From: Adineta ricciae
Taxonomy: Eukaryota; Rotifera; Eurotatoria; Adinetida; Adinetidae
Length of the DNA: 64,000 nt
Direction: 5' to 3'
Assembly (NCBI GenBank): GCA_905250025.1
Contig: CAJNOJ010000012.1
Location: 310,001-374,000, forward strand
The position numbers and the translations under genes are program-made. Under the pieces are notes generated by a model. It was not told where the DNA came from. It did not search any database and was given only the letters and a program-made list of their open reading frames with translations. Positions 22,298 to 33,479 of the stretch are shown in pieces; the first letter of the stretch is position 1; each line of letters begins with the position of its first letter.

Positions 22298-23086
22298 ATG
22301 AAAGCACTTTCACTTGTTCTAACCATTGTCTCATTAACGACGCTAACATGTGCAATTATACAAAATGGTCGATGTCCCTTTGCACAATATGCGTTTAGTG
22401 GACTGTCGTGTGCAACAGAAGGAGATGATAGTGATTGCCCAAATAATTATAAATGCTGTCCGTTGACTAATGGTATGAAATGTTTCAGTCCATGTCCAGA
22501 ATTTGCTCAACCATGCACTCTTCAATGTCCGTTTGGTTTTGTCGTTGATCCATCACCGTGTACTAGTTGCGAATGTGCACCTGATCCATGTTTATCGACA
22601 GCATGTCCTTTGGGAACGAAATGTATTGTAACAGATTATAAACCGTGTGCCATTCAAGGACGATGTGGTAAAACGACTGAATGCGTCAATGATCTTTCTA
22701 TTGAGGTTGATCCAACTCCAAAACCTAAAAACTGTCCTCAATACTGGCCAACAATGGGCAATGGCCTACAACAATGTCAAGGTCCAGATCGTCTATGTCC
22801 TGGCGAAGAGAAATGCTGTCAAGCTCCAACAAATGATATAAGTTCTCTTGATGCACCCAAAAGTTATTGTGTTCAACCATGTGACGATATTTCCAATTGT
22901 ACACTGCAATGTACATTCGGCTTGGCTATTGATGGTGGCTGTCGAGTTTGTCGATGTAATCGTGATCCTTGCGAAGGTACTGTTTGTGCTCCTGGTCAAA
23001 TCTGTCGACCACTACCAGCTCCGTGTGCGCATTTTCCTGGAAGACCTCCGTGTCCGTTGATGCCTGTATGCATGAAAGAGTTTTGA
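22298..23086 (+). CDS. Secreted cysteine-rich protein, duplicated WAP plus antistasin-like modules
   Basis: An intronless gene of 262 residues with signal peptide MKALSLVLTIVSLTTLTCA. The mature protein is an internal duplication. Each half has a WAP-like four-disulfide core (DCPNNYKCCP in the first, LCPGEEKCCQ in the second). This is followed by an antistasin-like C-x3-C-x2-G motif (CTLQCPFGFVVDPSPCTSCEC; CTLQCTFGLAIDGGCRVCRC) and a third Cys cluster (CPLGTKC; CAPGQIC). WAP and antistasin modules usually inhibit serine peptidases, so an extracellular inhibitor or defence protein is inferred. The reactive-site residues cannot be judged by eye. AATAAA lies at 23137-23142. The cysteine register of the two halves matches throughout. 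Confidence 0.8.
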   Translation: MKALSLVLTIVSLTTLTCAIIQNGRCPFAQYAFSGLSCATEGDDSDCPNNYKCCPLTNGMKCFSPCPEFAQPCTLQCPFGFVVDPSPCTSCECAPDPCLSTACPLGTKCIVTDYKPCAIQGRCGKTTECVNDLSIEVDPTPKPKNCPQYWPTMGNGLQQCQGPDRLCPGEEKCCQAPTNDISSLDAPKSYCVQPCDDISNCTLQCTFGLAIDGGCRVCRCNRDPCEGTVCAPGQICRPLPAPCAHFPGRPPCPLMPVCMKEF

Positions 23087-23978
23087 TCGAATCGTTACTC
23101 TGTACGACATATTCATTCTTATATGTTTGTCAATGAAATAAAATACAACACATATAGTTCACCATCGAAAATATTGAAATTCTAACAGAAAATGCTTCTT
23201 TAATATATTTTTCTAGTGAAGGGATCATTAGCATAGTTGTTACTTAGATCGATGAAGGAGGCAAACTATTATAGATTTCTTTACTTTCATATATATTTGC
23301 ATAGCCGTGAAAAATTGTGCTGACAGATTCTCTTTGCGGCATGTATAGTATAGACGTCAAATGGCTGCTATTATACAATTAATTCTACTCAATCATCTTC
23401 AAAACGTTTTGCCATTTAGATAGCAATGCATCTGTCGAGAGTACAGTTGGATAGAGATATCCACTGTCGATTTGTTTTCACGCCTACTTGAATATTCTTT
23501 ATAATTAGAATTTAGTGGTCGAGTACTAAACGAAAATATCAATAAAGAATGGTGCGAATAAATATTCTATTTCTGATGTTTCTTGTTAGTCAATTTGACA
23601 TGTCGTTTCGTCTAGTTATTTCACGGGAAATCCTGTCGGTGTTATATTGGAATTTTCGGCACATGGTTCGAATGGATGCTGAAGAGAGAGAAAGCTATTC
23701 CTATCAGTGGAAAATTAATCAACTACTAATACAAATAGTTTAGCGTGATGGAAAACAAATGCTTTCTAATCTTTGCTACTATTACAGTGGTATACTCTCT
23801 CTGTTACTCATGGACCATGATCTATGATCGACAATAGATTCTAATATATACATACATATTTATATTCATGTCTTGTACATATTGTGTACACGTCGGTGTC
23901 AGCTTTCATCCATAGAGATAATGATACGACAGAAGACAGCTGAAATAAGTAAAACAATTTGATATTGAAAGAGATAGG
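23087..23978. other. Intergenic region, nothing recognised
   Basis: It holds the poly(A) signal of the WAP-type gene. The open frame at 23549-23743 begins with a hydrophobic run but lacks any other support. Confidence 0.5.
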
Positions 23979-24905
23979 ATGTACGTGTTGCTTTTGGTCT
24001 CGTTCTTCTTTGTTGACCAGACGAAGGCCCAACGACTTTCATTCGATACCATTGTCAGCTTTGGTGATTCCAATACAGACACTGGTCGAGTTTATGAACT
24101 AACTCAGCACACGTGGCCCATCACTCCACCATACTATCAAGGTCGATATTCGAATGGTCCTGTTTGGATAGAAAGATTAGGTGTGTCAAATCTGAAAAAC
24201 TACGCTTATGGAGGTGCAACAACCGATGATCATCTAGTTGAAGGATATGCAGCGTCGGATACGAAGCGTGTACCAGGTATTCGTCAACAGATTCAAATCT
24301 ATTTAAATGAAACTAATCGTACTGGAATAGATTTCACACGGACTCTTTATGTAATTTGGGCTGCTGGAAACGACTATTATTTCAGTGACAGAATTACTCC
24401 ATTCATTGTCGCAGCTAGTATCACAAATGCCGTTAAAGATTTGATTCAGATTGGCGTGAGACATCTCCTGGTTATTAATTCGCCACCTATACACATTATG
24501 CCATTTATTCGAACTAAATCACAAGCTGACTACTTCAGACGCCGTACGATTTATCATAATAATAACCTTTCTCTCGCTCTTGACAAACTTGATTACAATC
24601 CTCAAGAAATTTCCCTGTATCTATTTGATATTTATTCGTTGATTTTAAATCTAACAACAAGTAACTCAACAAATGCACTCAAGACTAAAAACTGCTGGGA
24701 AGTCACCAACGGTAATGTGACTGCATTATGTCCAAATCCTGATCTATATGCTTACATTGATCAAAATCATTTTTCAGCACGAATGCATGATTTAATTGGA
24801 CATGCTGTACGTCAATTTCTTCCGAATTCATCCGCAATAATGAAATCATCATTTTCTTTTCATATTATTTTATGTATTTTCATTTTTCTTCACCGGATTC
24901 AATAG
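23979..24905 (+). CDS. GDSL (SGNH) esterase/lipase, probably GPI-anchored
   Basis: An intronless gene of 308 residues with an N-terminal signal peptide (MYVLLLVSFFFVDQTKA). SGNH blocks are in order: block I FGDSNTDTG with the catalytic Ser, then WPITPPYYQGRYSNGPVW, block II YAYGGATTD, block III WAAGNDYYF and block V DQNHFSARMHD. The stretch TWPITPPYYQGRYSNGP is typical, from memory, of bacterial and fungal secreted GDSL esterases rather than animal ones. The C-terminus ends in a hydrophobic segment (SFHIILCIFIFLHRIQ) after small residues, as in a GPI signal. It would hydrolyse ester bonds at the cell surface or outside; the substrate is unknown. Horizontal origin is plausible but unproven. 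Confidence 0.85.
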   Translation: MYVLLLVSFFFVDQTKAQRLSFDTIVSFGDSNTDTGRVYELTQHTWPITPPYYQGRYSNGPVWIERLGVSNLKNYAYGGATTDDHLVEGYAASDTKRVPGIRQQIQIYLNETNRTGIDFTRTLYVIWAAGNDYYFSDRITPFIVAASITNAVKDLIQIGVRHLLVINSPPIHIMPFIRTKSQADYFRRRTIYHNNNLSLALDKLDYNPQEISLYLFDIYSLILNLTTSNSTNALKTKNCWEVTNGNVTALCPNPDLYAYIDQNHFSARMHDLIGHAVRQFLPNSSAIMKSSFSFHIILCIFIFLHRIQ

Positions 24906-25278
24906 TTACCAGAACTTTGCAGACACTTTCTCTGATAGATCACTCGGTTCGTTTCGACTTTCTGTATGATACGTGTTCGTTTGGAAAAAAATTCATTCTA
25001 GTCGATGCTGGTTTTTTCTTGTAATCGTTTGTTTCGTAGGATCCAATAGATATTCATCCCATTTGAGATTGTTTTTCCCATTTGATTATGATAAAAAAAT
25101 AGATAAGCGCCCTCTACGACTTTCATGAATATACATGTTCATTCGATCCATGTATTATTCTATCTATCTATCTATCTTTTCTATATCGAATGCTTGATTG
25201 ACACTTCCATCCATTCGAATTGTAAGATGCAGGGCACGGGATGAACAGAAAGAAGAAAAGCGAGTTTCATTGTTTTAG
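24906..25278. other. Intergenic region with TCTA microsatellite
   Basis: A short intergenic stretch with a (TCTA)n run at about 25160-25177. It ends at the polypyrimidine-AG immediately before the CNNM start codon (AG at 25277-25278). Confidence 0.55.
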
Positions 25279-28200
25279 ATGCTATATACTTTTCTTGCAT
25301 GTTTTCTTATTATTTTCAATCTTTTCAATACATCTTCAACATCAACAACAGCTGCTATTTCGTCATTAACTGCGTCATACCATGATCCACTAATTCTCAA
25401 TTTTCTTGTGTTTTCCTCAAATTTAGAAACTGCTATTACCTTCGATGTTAAAGTTGGCTGGATACTTAATGAACAAAGGAAATTCCGTATATATCTAAGT
25501 GGTGTCAATCTCCATAATAGTTCGATTGTTTTCACATCGACTGACGAATGTTTATCAAATGATTATTTAACAGACATTTATCCGTTAACTTCCACGGCAC
25601 CTGCCACCATCGATGTAGAACTCCCGAGCATATCGAAATCTCATTCAATTGTCCATGTTTGTTTATTAACATCATCGAATACATCCTTCTCTCTCGCAAA
25701 TAGCACGACATCATTAAATGCCACTAAATTAGAAGGAGCTTATTTTACACTCGTGAGAGAAAAGGGTCGTTTACCCTTTGCAGCGAAAATATGTTTAATT
25801 CTGATGTTGTTCATTATATCAGGATTCTACAGGTGAGCAAGAGCGACGATTTCTATTCAACTGATTAACAGACCACATATTGTTTTGTAGTGGTTTGAAT
25901 TTAGGTTTGATGTCGATGAGTGTGAACGATTTAAGTTTGATAGCTGAATCCGAAGATGGTGCACTTCGTTATTATGCTCAACGTGTTTTACCACTGAGAA
26001 AACGCGGCAACTTTTTGTTATGTTCAATAGTTATTGCAAATGTTTTGGTTAACTCTCTGGGTACTGTTTTACTCGATTCTCTTGTTCATGGTTTATTTGC
26101 TGTTATTGGTTCGACCATCATGATCGTATTAATGGGTGAAATTATTCCTCAAGCAATTTGTTCGCGTTATGGATTAGTTATTGGTGCACATACGCATGTG
26201 ATAACATGGGTAACAATGATTCTTACCGGTGTCATCTCGTATCCATTAGGTTTTATACTTAATAAAATCTTGGGTCAAGAAGTGACAGCATCGTATACAC
26301 GCGATCAGATTGCTAGAATGTTAACACGTATTAGCGCTGATATAGAAAAACCTGAAATGGACGTTATTACGGGTATGCTTGAACATCTATTCTTCGAGTT
26401 TATCAATAGTTGATCGCTGTTTATATTCTGAAGGTGTACTTTCATTGCGTAAAAAGACGGTTCAAGAGGCTATGACTTGGTTACCGGATGTATTTATGAT
26501 TGATAAAGATCGTAAAACGGATACGGAACTGTTGCTCGAAGTTCACAAACATGGCTTTTCACGCATTCCAGTTTATTCACACGAGAAGTAATCAGAATCT
26601 GTCTAATATTATTTTCATCGAAATCTTCCGTAGATCAAATGTTATCGGCATTGTTAAACTACGTGACTTTGCTTTGATTACTCCTGAACAATACCATTTA
26701 ACTGTTAAGCATCTAATGGAATTTCATACGCGTAAGCACTTAACAGTCTTACATATTTGATTCGATTCCACCTATCAAAACTTTTCTTTATAGATCCGTT
26801 CGGTTTTACCAAGACAACAGATTCATTGTACAACTTAATGCAAGAATTTCTCAAATGTAGGAACGTATGCGTAGTAGTCGACGTGTTTATCTAATGATGT
26901 TTTTCGTTTAGCACGTTGGCATATTGCTTTGGTACAAGAATTACGTAATGAAGAAGATAATGTTGATCCAGTCTTCATTACTGTTGGAGTGATTACACTT
27001 GAAGATGTTATTGAAGAGATGCTTCAACGGGAAATTATTGAAGAAGCGGACTTCTTCAGTAAACTAAACTAAACTAAAATTTCATGAGAGAAAATAGTGA
27101 ATTTATTTTACTTGTAGCGGATAATCGTCGTAAAATACAACGTAAACGAGCGAAAACAATGGATTATACAGCATTAGTCAAACGACCAGTTAAAGGTTAG
27201 CACTAGCATTCCGAAGTTCTACGAATCGATGTAAAACTTCTTTCTACTTCGCTTTAGGTCCATCAGTAAGCCCTCAATTAAAAGTTGCTGTCTTTCAATA
27301 TTTAAGCACAAGTAAGTCAACGACATATGATCCTAAACACTTTTCCTCTTCATCCTAATTTTCAAAAGAGTGACAGAAAATGAGAGAACAGTGGTAAATT
27401 CACCATATTTTGCTCAGCATCATTGTTTCTCTTCATATGTAAAAGAACTCATTCATATTCATTTCTTTTATGTAGATGTGCAACAATTCACATCGGGTTT
27501 TATTTCACATGAAATCTTGAAGATTCTACTCAATTACAATATTTATGCGATGATAAAGCATCAAGCTAATCAAACAACAAATGCAATTTATTTGTATAAG
27601 AAAGGTTTTCGTTATGAACTATTTACATTAGTAATGCAAGGCAGTGCTACTTTGGAATCAGGTGTTGAACATATTATGTCCACCGTCGGGCCGTTTAGTT
27701 GTTTTGCTGGTTCAGCATTACTTGCCGAAAACAAAACCGTCAAAGACGTTCACCAATTTCTCGATCAATTGTTTACAAGTAATTCAAAAAGTGTAAAGAT
27801 CACAAATCTGCTCGATGAGATTTCTTCAATATATATTCCCGATTACAACGTAATTGTCAACAGTGAATTACATGTTCTACAGATCCATCGTCTTGTTTGG
27901 CTAGCTGCTGTTCGTGCAACGCAAAAGCAACGTGGAAGTGATACGCATTTTCGACGAATGCAACCCGAACAGTTGTTATCACATGCACTAGATGAAATCG
28001 TAAGAGTTGCAAATAACTGAAACTGTCCTCTGATCATTACACTTTCCTTTTTCAGTCATCAGTTACCAATGTTCCAATTGATAAAACCAATTTAACAAAT
28101 TTTCAACGTATTTTTCAAAACGAAAAAGATTTAGCACAAACTGCCAATGGAATTGGACATCGGGATACTCAAACATCATCATCTGTCTTTGAAGTTATAC

Positions 28201-28820
28201 ATTCTTTATCACCTGTTGACACCATAAAACCAACTGAATCAAATCAAGAATATCCTGTTCATGCAAATGGACAGCTTCCGAGTGAACAGCACGATGCGCT
28301 GACAGCATCAGTTATTTGTAATCCACTTCTCTTGAGTATACCAGCGTATGATCAGATCAATGGAAATGGATCTGTCAATGGCAATCTTCGTACATCGAGT
28401 AGCAATTCCACTAATTTAACAGATGGTGGATTTAATTCAAGTATGCATATTAATCGAATGTTCGACGACGCACTAGGACCAGTACGTGTACCTTGAGAAT
28501 TTCTTTCATGGAATCGTTCTAACCCTATTATTGAACTTATCCTTTGTCTTTAGTTAATAGATGACGAACGAAATCAAGACGACGAAAACCTAATCGATTC
28601 ACCTCGTAATGCAACTGGCGCTTTTGATCTATTTGATCATCCGGCAGCATCTACACCCATCTCACCACAATACTTGGTGCACGCACGTTCAGATAACGAT
28701 CTTGTTCTTGATCTTCCATGTCCTCCTTCTAATGATCTGTCTCTTAATATTCAGAATGAAACCGTTAAATCGTTAACACATACGAAACGGTCGCATTCGA
28801 CGAAATGTTCAGCATCTTAA
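25279..28820 (+). CDS. CNNM: CNNM-family metal transporter / Mg2+ transport regulator
   Basis: Eleven exons: 25279-25832, 25891-26372, 26434-26587, 26634-26731, 26794-26856, 26912-27058, 27118-27195, 27258-27311, 27476-27999, 28056-28481 and 28554-28820. They encode 948 residues in one frame; human CNNM2 has 875. The order is signal peptide, extracellular beta domain, DUF21 membrane domain (SGLNLGLMSMSVNDL, GEIIPQAICSRYG), CBS pair (TVQEAMTWLPDVFMID; GVITLEDVIEEML), cNMP-binding-like domain (YLYKKGFRYELFTLVMQG, YIPDYNVIV) and a low-complexity tail. CNNMs sit in the basolateral or plasma membrane and control Mg2+ efflux. Introns are 46-72 nt apart from one of 164 nt. The polypyrimidine-AG directly before the ATG suggests a trans-spliced mRNA. 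Confidence 0.93.
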
Positions 28821-29085
28821 TCGTTTTATTCTTGTCAAATGACCTTTTCTTGCATGTACAAAGGAGCAGATAATTCTTCTTAATCACGATAACTACGACA
28901 ATTTCCTCTTTTTTTTTTGTACAAATATGCTTTTTCTTCTCTTTCAAACATAACCAATCGATTAATCATATTTCATTCATTCGTTTCTACTCTATATTAA
29001 TCTTTTTTATAAAATAAAAATGTAATTACAAGCACATATCATTCGATTTATTTGTTCGCTAAAAGAAAAAAATCAGCCATACATA

Positions 29086-29477
29086 TCAGATCGACAGGCC
29101 AAAAACTGATACAATCGCATACATAGTTTTGTTCTCCCAACTAAAACAAATGAAATTCTTTGAACTTTTCTTCTTTCGCAAAACACTTTCGATGCCTACC
29201 GAACAGTACACGACCCATCCGTTGTGTTATCCCAAAAGCACGAACTTGCCGTGTGTAAACCTGCACCATTCTTTTGCATAATAACACATGAGACAATGTA
29301 TTTAAAAGGCTTGTTTAATTTTGTCAAAGAATTTAAGATAGCTTCGACAATGTTCGATGTCCATGTATTAATTTTCGCCTGTTGATACGATTGCGAGCCG
29401 ATCGTTGCTTCGATTGCTTCTTTCGTGATATTCGATACTTCATCAACAATGAAACTTGTGTCGTGTGTATCATCCAT
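29086..29477 (-). CDS. DYNLT1: Dynein light chain, Tctex-1 type
   Basis: Two exons, 29477-29200 and 29140-29086, separated by a 59-nt intron, encode 110 residues; human DYNLT1 has 113. The first exon ends at GSCTVR, and the second adds [17 protein letters not shown], which restores the family C-terminus. Identity to animal DYNLT is high across FVVDEVSNI-type and [18 protein letters not shown] segments. The protein dimerises on dynein intermediate chain and links cargo to cytoplasmic dynein. A polypyrimidine-AG (29497-29496) lies 18 bases before the ATG. The short second exon is easy to miss in automated annotation. Confidence 0.95.
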
Positions 29478-31083
29478 GATTGAGTTAAGAATTACCTACA
29501 AATGAGAAAGGCAGTCGGAGTGTATATAGATGTAACAGTCTTCATCATCATGCGCATACCGCAGAGAGAAATGAAAGAACGAGGTCGAAAGAGAGAAATA
29601 TGTACGTATGCTTGGAATAGAATTAAAATGTATGTGATGTCGTTGTTTGCAGAAGAACGATTAGAGAATACAAAGGACAGGAGAGAGAGAGAGAAAATTG
29701 AGTATGATGAATGTGAGAATTGCAATTCTTGAACAAATTTAATTTGCAAATGTGTTGATAGATCGTTGGTTGAACAAAGCTAGTTCATGTTTTTCTCACG
29801 CTTCAAATTTAACTGCGTCTGGTGAGAGAAGAAAAAGAAAAGAACAAGATTTGTTATACTGATAAGAACTTCGTACGAGCGACAATTGGAGTATGCATTT
29901 GCTGGTTTATTCTTCTTCTTCTTTTTCTTTCTTACATTCTGTTGTTAAAACAATGTAGATACGTGTGTGTAACAGATGTGACATTCGTCCTTGAAAAAAT
30001 AAGATCCTTTTACCATTTTGGCTTTTTTTCTTCTGCGATATTTTGAATAAATGAAAGAAAAAGAGGAACATATTTAATCTCATATAAAAAAAAAGGAAAA
30101 AGAAAAACGACGTTTTATATGGCTATTACCATAATTTAATTCCTTCATAAAAGTAAAGCGAAAATTATTATTGCCAGGTTGACCTATGCATCAGAAGGTG
30201 GCACTGAGTGTATGAAGAGGGTAACAATGTCATTGACCATTGTCCTTTTTGTTTTGTCTACAATGAATGTGCCATAAACAGCGAATCATGACTCTTTTAC
30301 TTGCAGACGTATACTTTCGAGCACAATAGGTGTTGAAGTGTATGCATTAAGTATAAAGACATACTCGTTCGATTTTGAACGATAAATCCGAACGCGCATT
30401 TTTATTGTATTAAGTTCATTTTTTCAATTGATTTCTAACATTGTGTATAAAACGATTAAGATCAATCAATTTTGAGATTATGTCATGAAAGACGCGTCTA
30501 CTAAAGTCTACCGCGAAAAGATTTTGATTCTTGTAGTTTAACTTGCCGATTGTTATCTCTGCCATTCTTCTATGGCCCATATCGATCTATACCACATCTA
30601 ATCTAGGTTTCTATATGAACCACAACAATGTTTTGAGATTGTTCAAACTCATCGCATGTCGTTGGTTGATAACGAAACAAAAGAACATAATGAAGAAGAT
30701 CTAGGTAGATACTATGAGCTTACACGAACTAGAATTAATACGAGCCGAAAAATATTGCATGATTATTAAATATCATCAATGCCGTTGCACTCGAAAAATA
30801 AATGATGAGTTTCTTTATTGATTAGTTATATGAACAAAGCTTCTTCTTTGTTCACGTTGTTGTTATTATGATCATCTTTATTCTGAAGACCGATTTTAAT
30901 CACGTATTCTCGAGAGACAGTAAAAATAATCAAAGAGAAAAAGATAATGATTGAAGGACAGGCAGGAGAAAAGCTCATATTTAAAATATGCATGTTGGCA
31001 AATAGGCGAGCATCGTAGAAGACGAAGTCATATCGAGGCAATGACAACACTGGAGGACGAGGCCTGGCTTGAACTTAAAGCGG
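29478..31083. other. Intergenic region, nothing recognised
   Basis: 1.6 kb of AT-rich sequence between the divergent DYNLT (-) and SLC6 (+) genes. The open frames are short and biased in composition; none is supported. Confidence 0.5.
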
Positions 31084-33318
31084 ATGAAAGTATGTGTCAT
31101 GTCGATCGGTAGTTTTGTTTTCGACGTTTTCTCAATAGAAATCAATGAAATTGTCTCTGAACATGTTGAATCAAGAAAATCGACGCTTATTGGAGATAAC
31201 ATGGTTCGAACGGCAAGTTTTACTGAACAGGTGGCTATTTCAACCACGACAATAACTGTAACCTTACCGGTACCACCACCATCAGCCACTACTACACGAG
31301 AATTATGGACAAATAAAGTCGAATTTCTTCTTTCGGTGATCGGTTACGTTGTTGATTTAGGTAAGAATATACCTTCAAATAATCTAATATTTTCATATTC
31401 ATCTCACAGGTAATGTGTGGCGTTTTCCGTATATGTGTTATGATAACGGCGGTGGAGCATTTCTTGTTCCATATATGATCTTTCTATTTCTCATTGGAAT
31501 TCCCATGTTGTAAGTTGAACAAATTTGTCTAATGATCCGAGTACTCGTCTTCTACTAGATATCTCGAATTATTTTTGGGTCAATTCTATGGTTGTGGTAA
31601 TATAGCATTATGGCATCGAATAGCTCCATCGATGAGAGGTATTGGTATAGCATCATTTTTTATTGTCACTGCTGTCACGTTGTTCTATACAACCATTATC
31701 GGTATGTAATGTATCTACGCATCTACCTGAGTGCACGATTGACGTGAATCTGTATGTTTATTTATAGCACATTCAGTATTCTATTTATTTTCATCATTTC
31801 GCGAAGAGATGCCCTGGAGTTTATGTACTCATACGTGGAATACGAAAGCTTGTTCTGAACGTATGCATGTCAATGATACATCATCGACAACTAATGAATT
31901 CAAAGTTTCGTCGGCCGAAGAATATTATAATATATACATGTTAGGTATCGATCGTTCAAAAGGCTTAACTGACTTAGGTTATATCAAAGTCGATCTACTC
32001 CTGTGTCTCATTGCGATATTTGTTTTGATGTATATGTGTATTTATCGAGGGGTGAAAAGTACAGGTAATTGGAAACGAAAAAAGTTGAAATATTCATATA
32101 GATCCATACAACACTTCTCCTTTAGGCAAAGCTGTGTACGTAACAGCTACACTGCCCTATGTTGCTCTAGTCATGTTATTAGTTCAAGGACTAAATTTAA
32201 AAGGTTCACGTCAAGGAATAACTTATTTTCTTAAGCCCACATTCGAAAAATTAAAAGATATGAAAGTCTGGTATTCAGCAGCTAATCAAATCTTCTTCAC
32301 ACTTGGTCCCGGTTTATCTGTTTTAACTACCTATGGTTCATATAATGTCTCAACAAACAATTGTTACTACGATGCCTTGATATCAGTCATCGCCAATTTT
32401 GCAGCAAGTTTTCTCGCTGGTTTCGTTGTCTTCTCTGCACTAGGTCATATGTCCTACCGTTTGGGCAAGAGTATTACAACTGTAGTTGGCGAAGGAGCAA
32501 GTATCTCATTTATAGCTTATCCAGAAATTTTAGCAACGTTTAAATATCCAACATTCTTCTCAATCATATTCTTTCTTATGGTTATTAATCTAGGCCTTGA
32601 TAGTGATTTTGGTGGTTTAGAAGCCATGTATGCAGCGTTGAGTGATGGATTTCCTCCATTGAAACGGCATCGAAAATCGGGAATGTTCATTATGTGCTGT
32701 TTATTAGTTTTGGCATGTTTACCAACAGTCACCTACGGTAGATAAGATTTCACGCTCAACAAGACTGTCTGATTTTGTTGTACATTCAATAGGTGGTAAC
32801 TATGTGGTGCAATTCTTGGACAGATTTTCTACAGGTCCCGCATTGATGCTTGTTGTCATGATGGAAGCCGTTGCTGCAAGCTGGGTGAGCAGCAATCATT
32901 GTCTTCAAAGCACACAACTGACTTTTTGTATGTAAAGGTCTACGGTATTAATAATCTTGTCACTGATATGCAAAATAATCTGGGTTTCGCACCGAGCTAT
33001 TTCTTTCGTTTTGCATGGAAAATTCTCTGTCCTTCGATTGTCTTATTTCTTATGATTTTATCATTAACATATACAGATCGATTCGAATATGGAACTTATG
33101 TTTATCCATTGTGGTCAATTGTTTTTGGTTGGTCTATGAACACAGCTTTTATTTTGCCAATTCCAATTATGATGATCTATGAATTCGTACGGCATTCGGA
33201 TCCGAAAAAATCCTTCAAAGAACGGCTCTTTTATCTATTCGTTCCAACCATAAATAGACGAAAATTAAAGCAACTCCAACTTGAGAGTACGACTTCACCA
33301 TCTATAACTCATGTCTAG
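31084..33318 (+). CDS. SLC6 sodium-coupled neurotransmitter transporter, monoamine-type
   Basis: Seven exons at 31084-31360, 31410-31509, 31559-31701, 31768-32064, 32126-32737, 32793-32884 and 32938-33318 encode 633 residues; human SERT has 630. Signature TM1 is GYVVDLG, then [17 protein letters not shown]. The substrate-site position is Asp91, as in serotonin, dopamine and noradrenaline carriers (glycine in GABA and glycine transporters). Tyr88 and the TM3 Tyr are also conserved. TM6 ([10 protein letters not shown]) and TM8 ([11 protein letters not shown]) follow the family. The second extracellular loop has paired cysteines and a sequon (NDT). It should clear a biogenic amine at synapses with Na+ and Cl-. 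The start codon is chosen as the first ATG in frame; 31201 is an alternative. The exact substrate is unknown. Confidence 0.92.
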
Positions 33319-33479
33319 ATATTGTTTGTTCGTCTTTTACTCTCTCTCCCTATTCATATAGCTGTATACTCATTATTAATTAGTGTTGCTAAATGGCCTT
33401 CTATCCGGTTTCCTTAGTATAAATTCTTTTAACACAACGAAAAACGAAAATAAATATATCCATACATATATCAGTATCA

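Noticed and set aside
23549-23743. 64-codon frame with a signal-like start
   Set aside because: Nothing beyond the hydrophobic N-terminus supports it.
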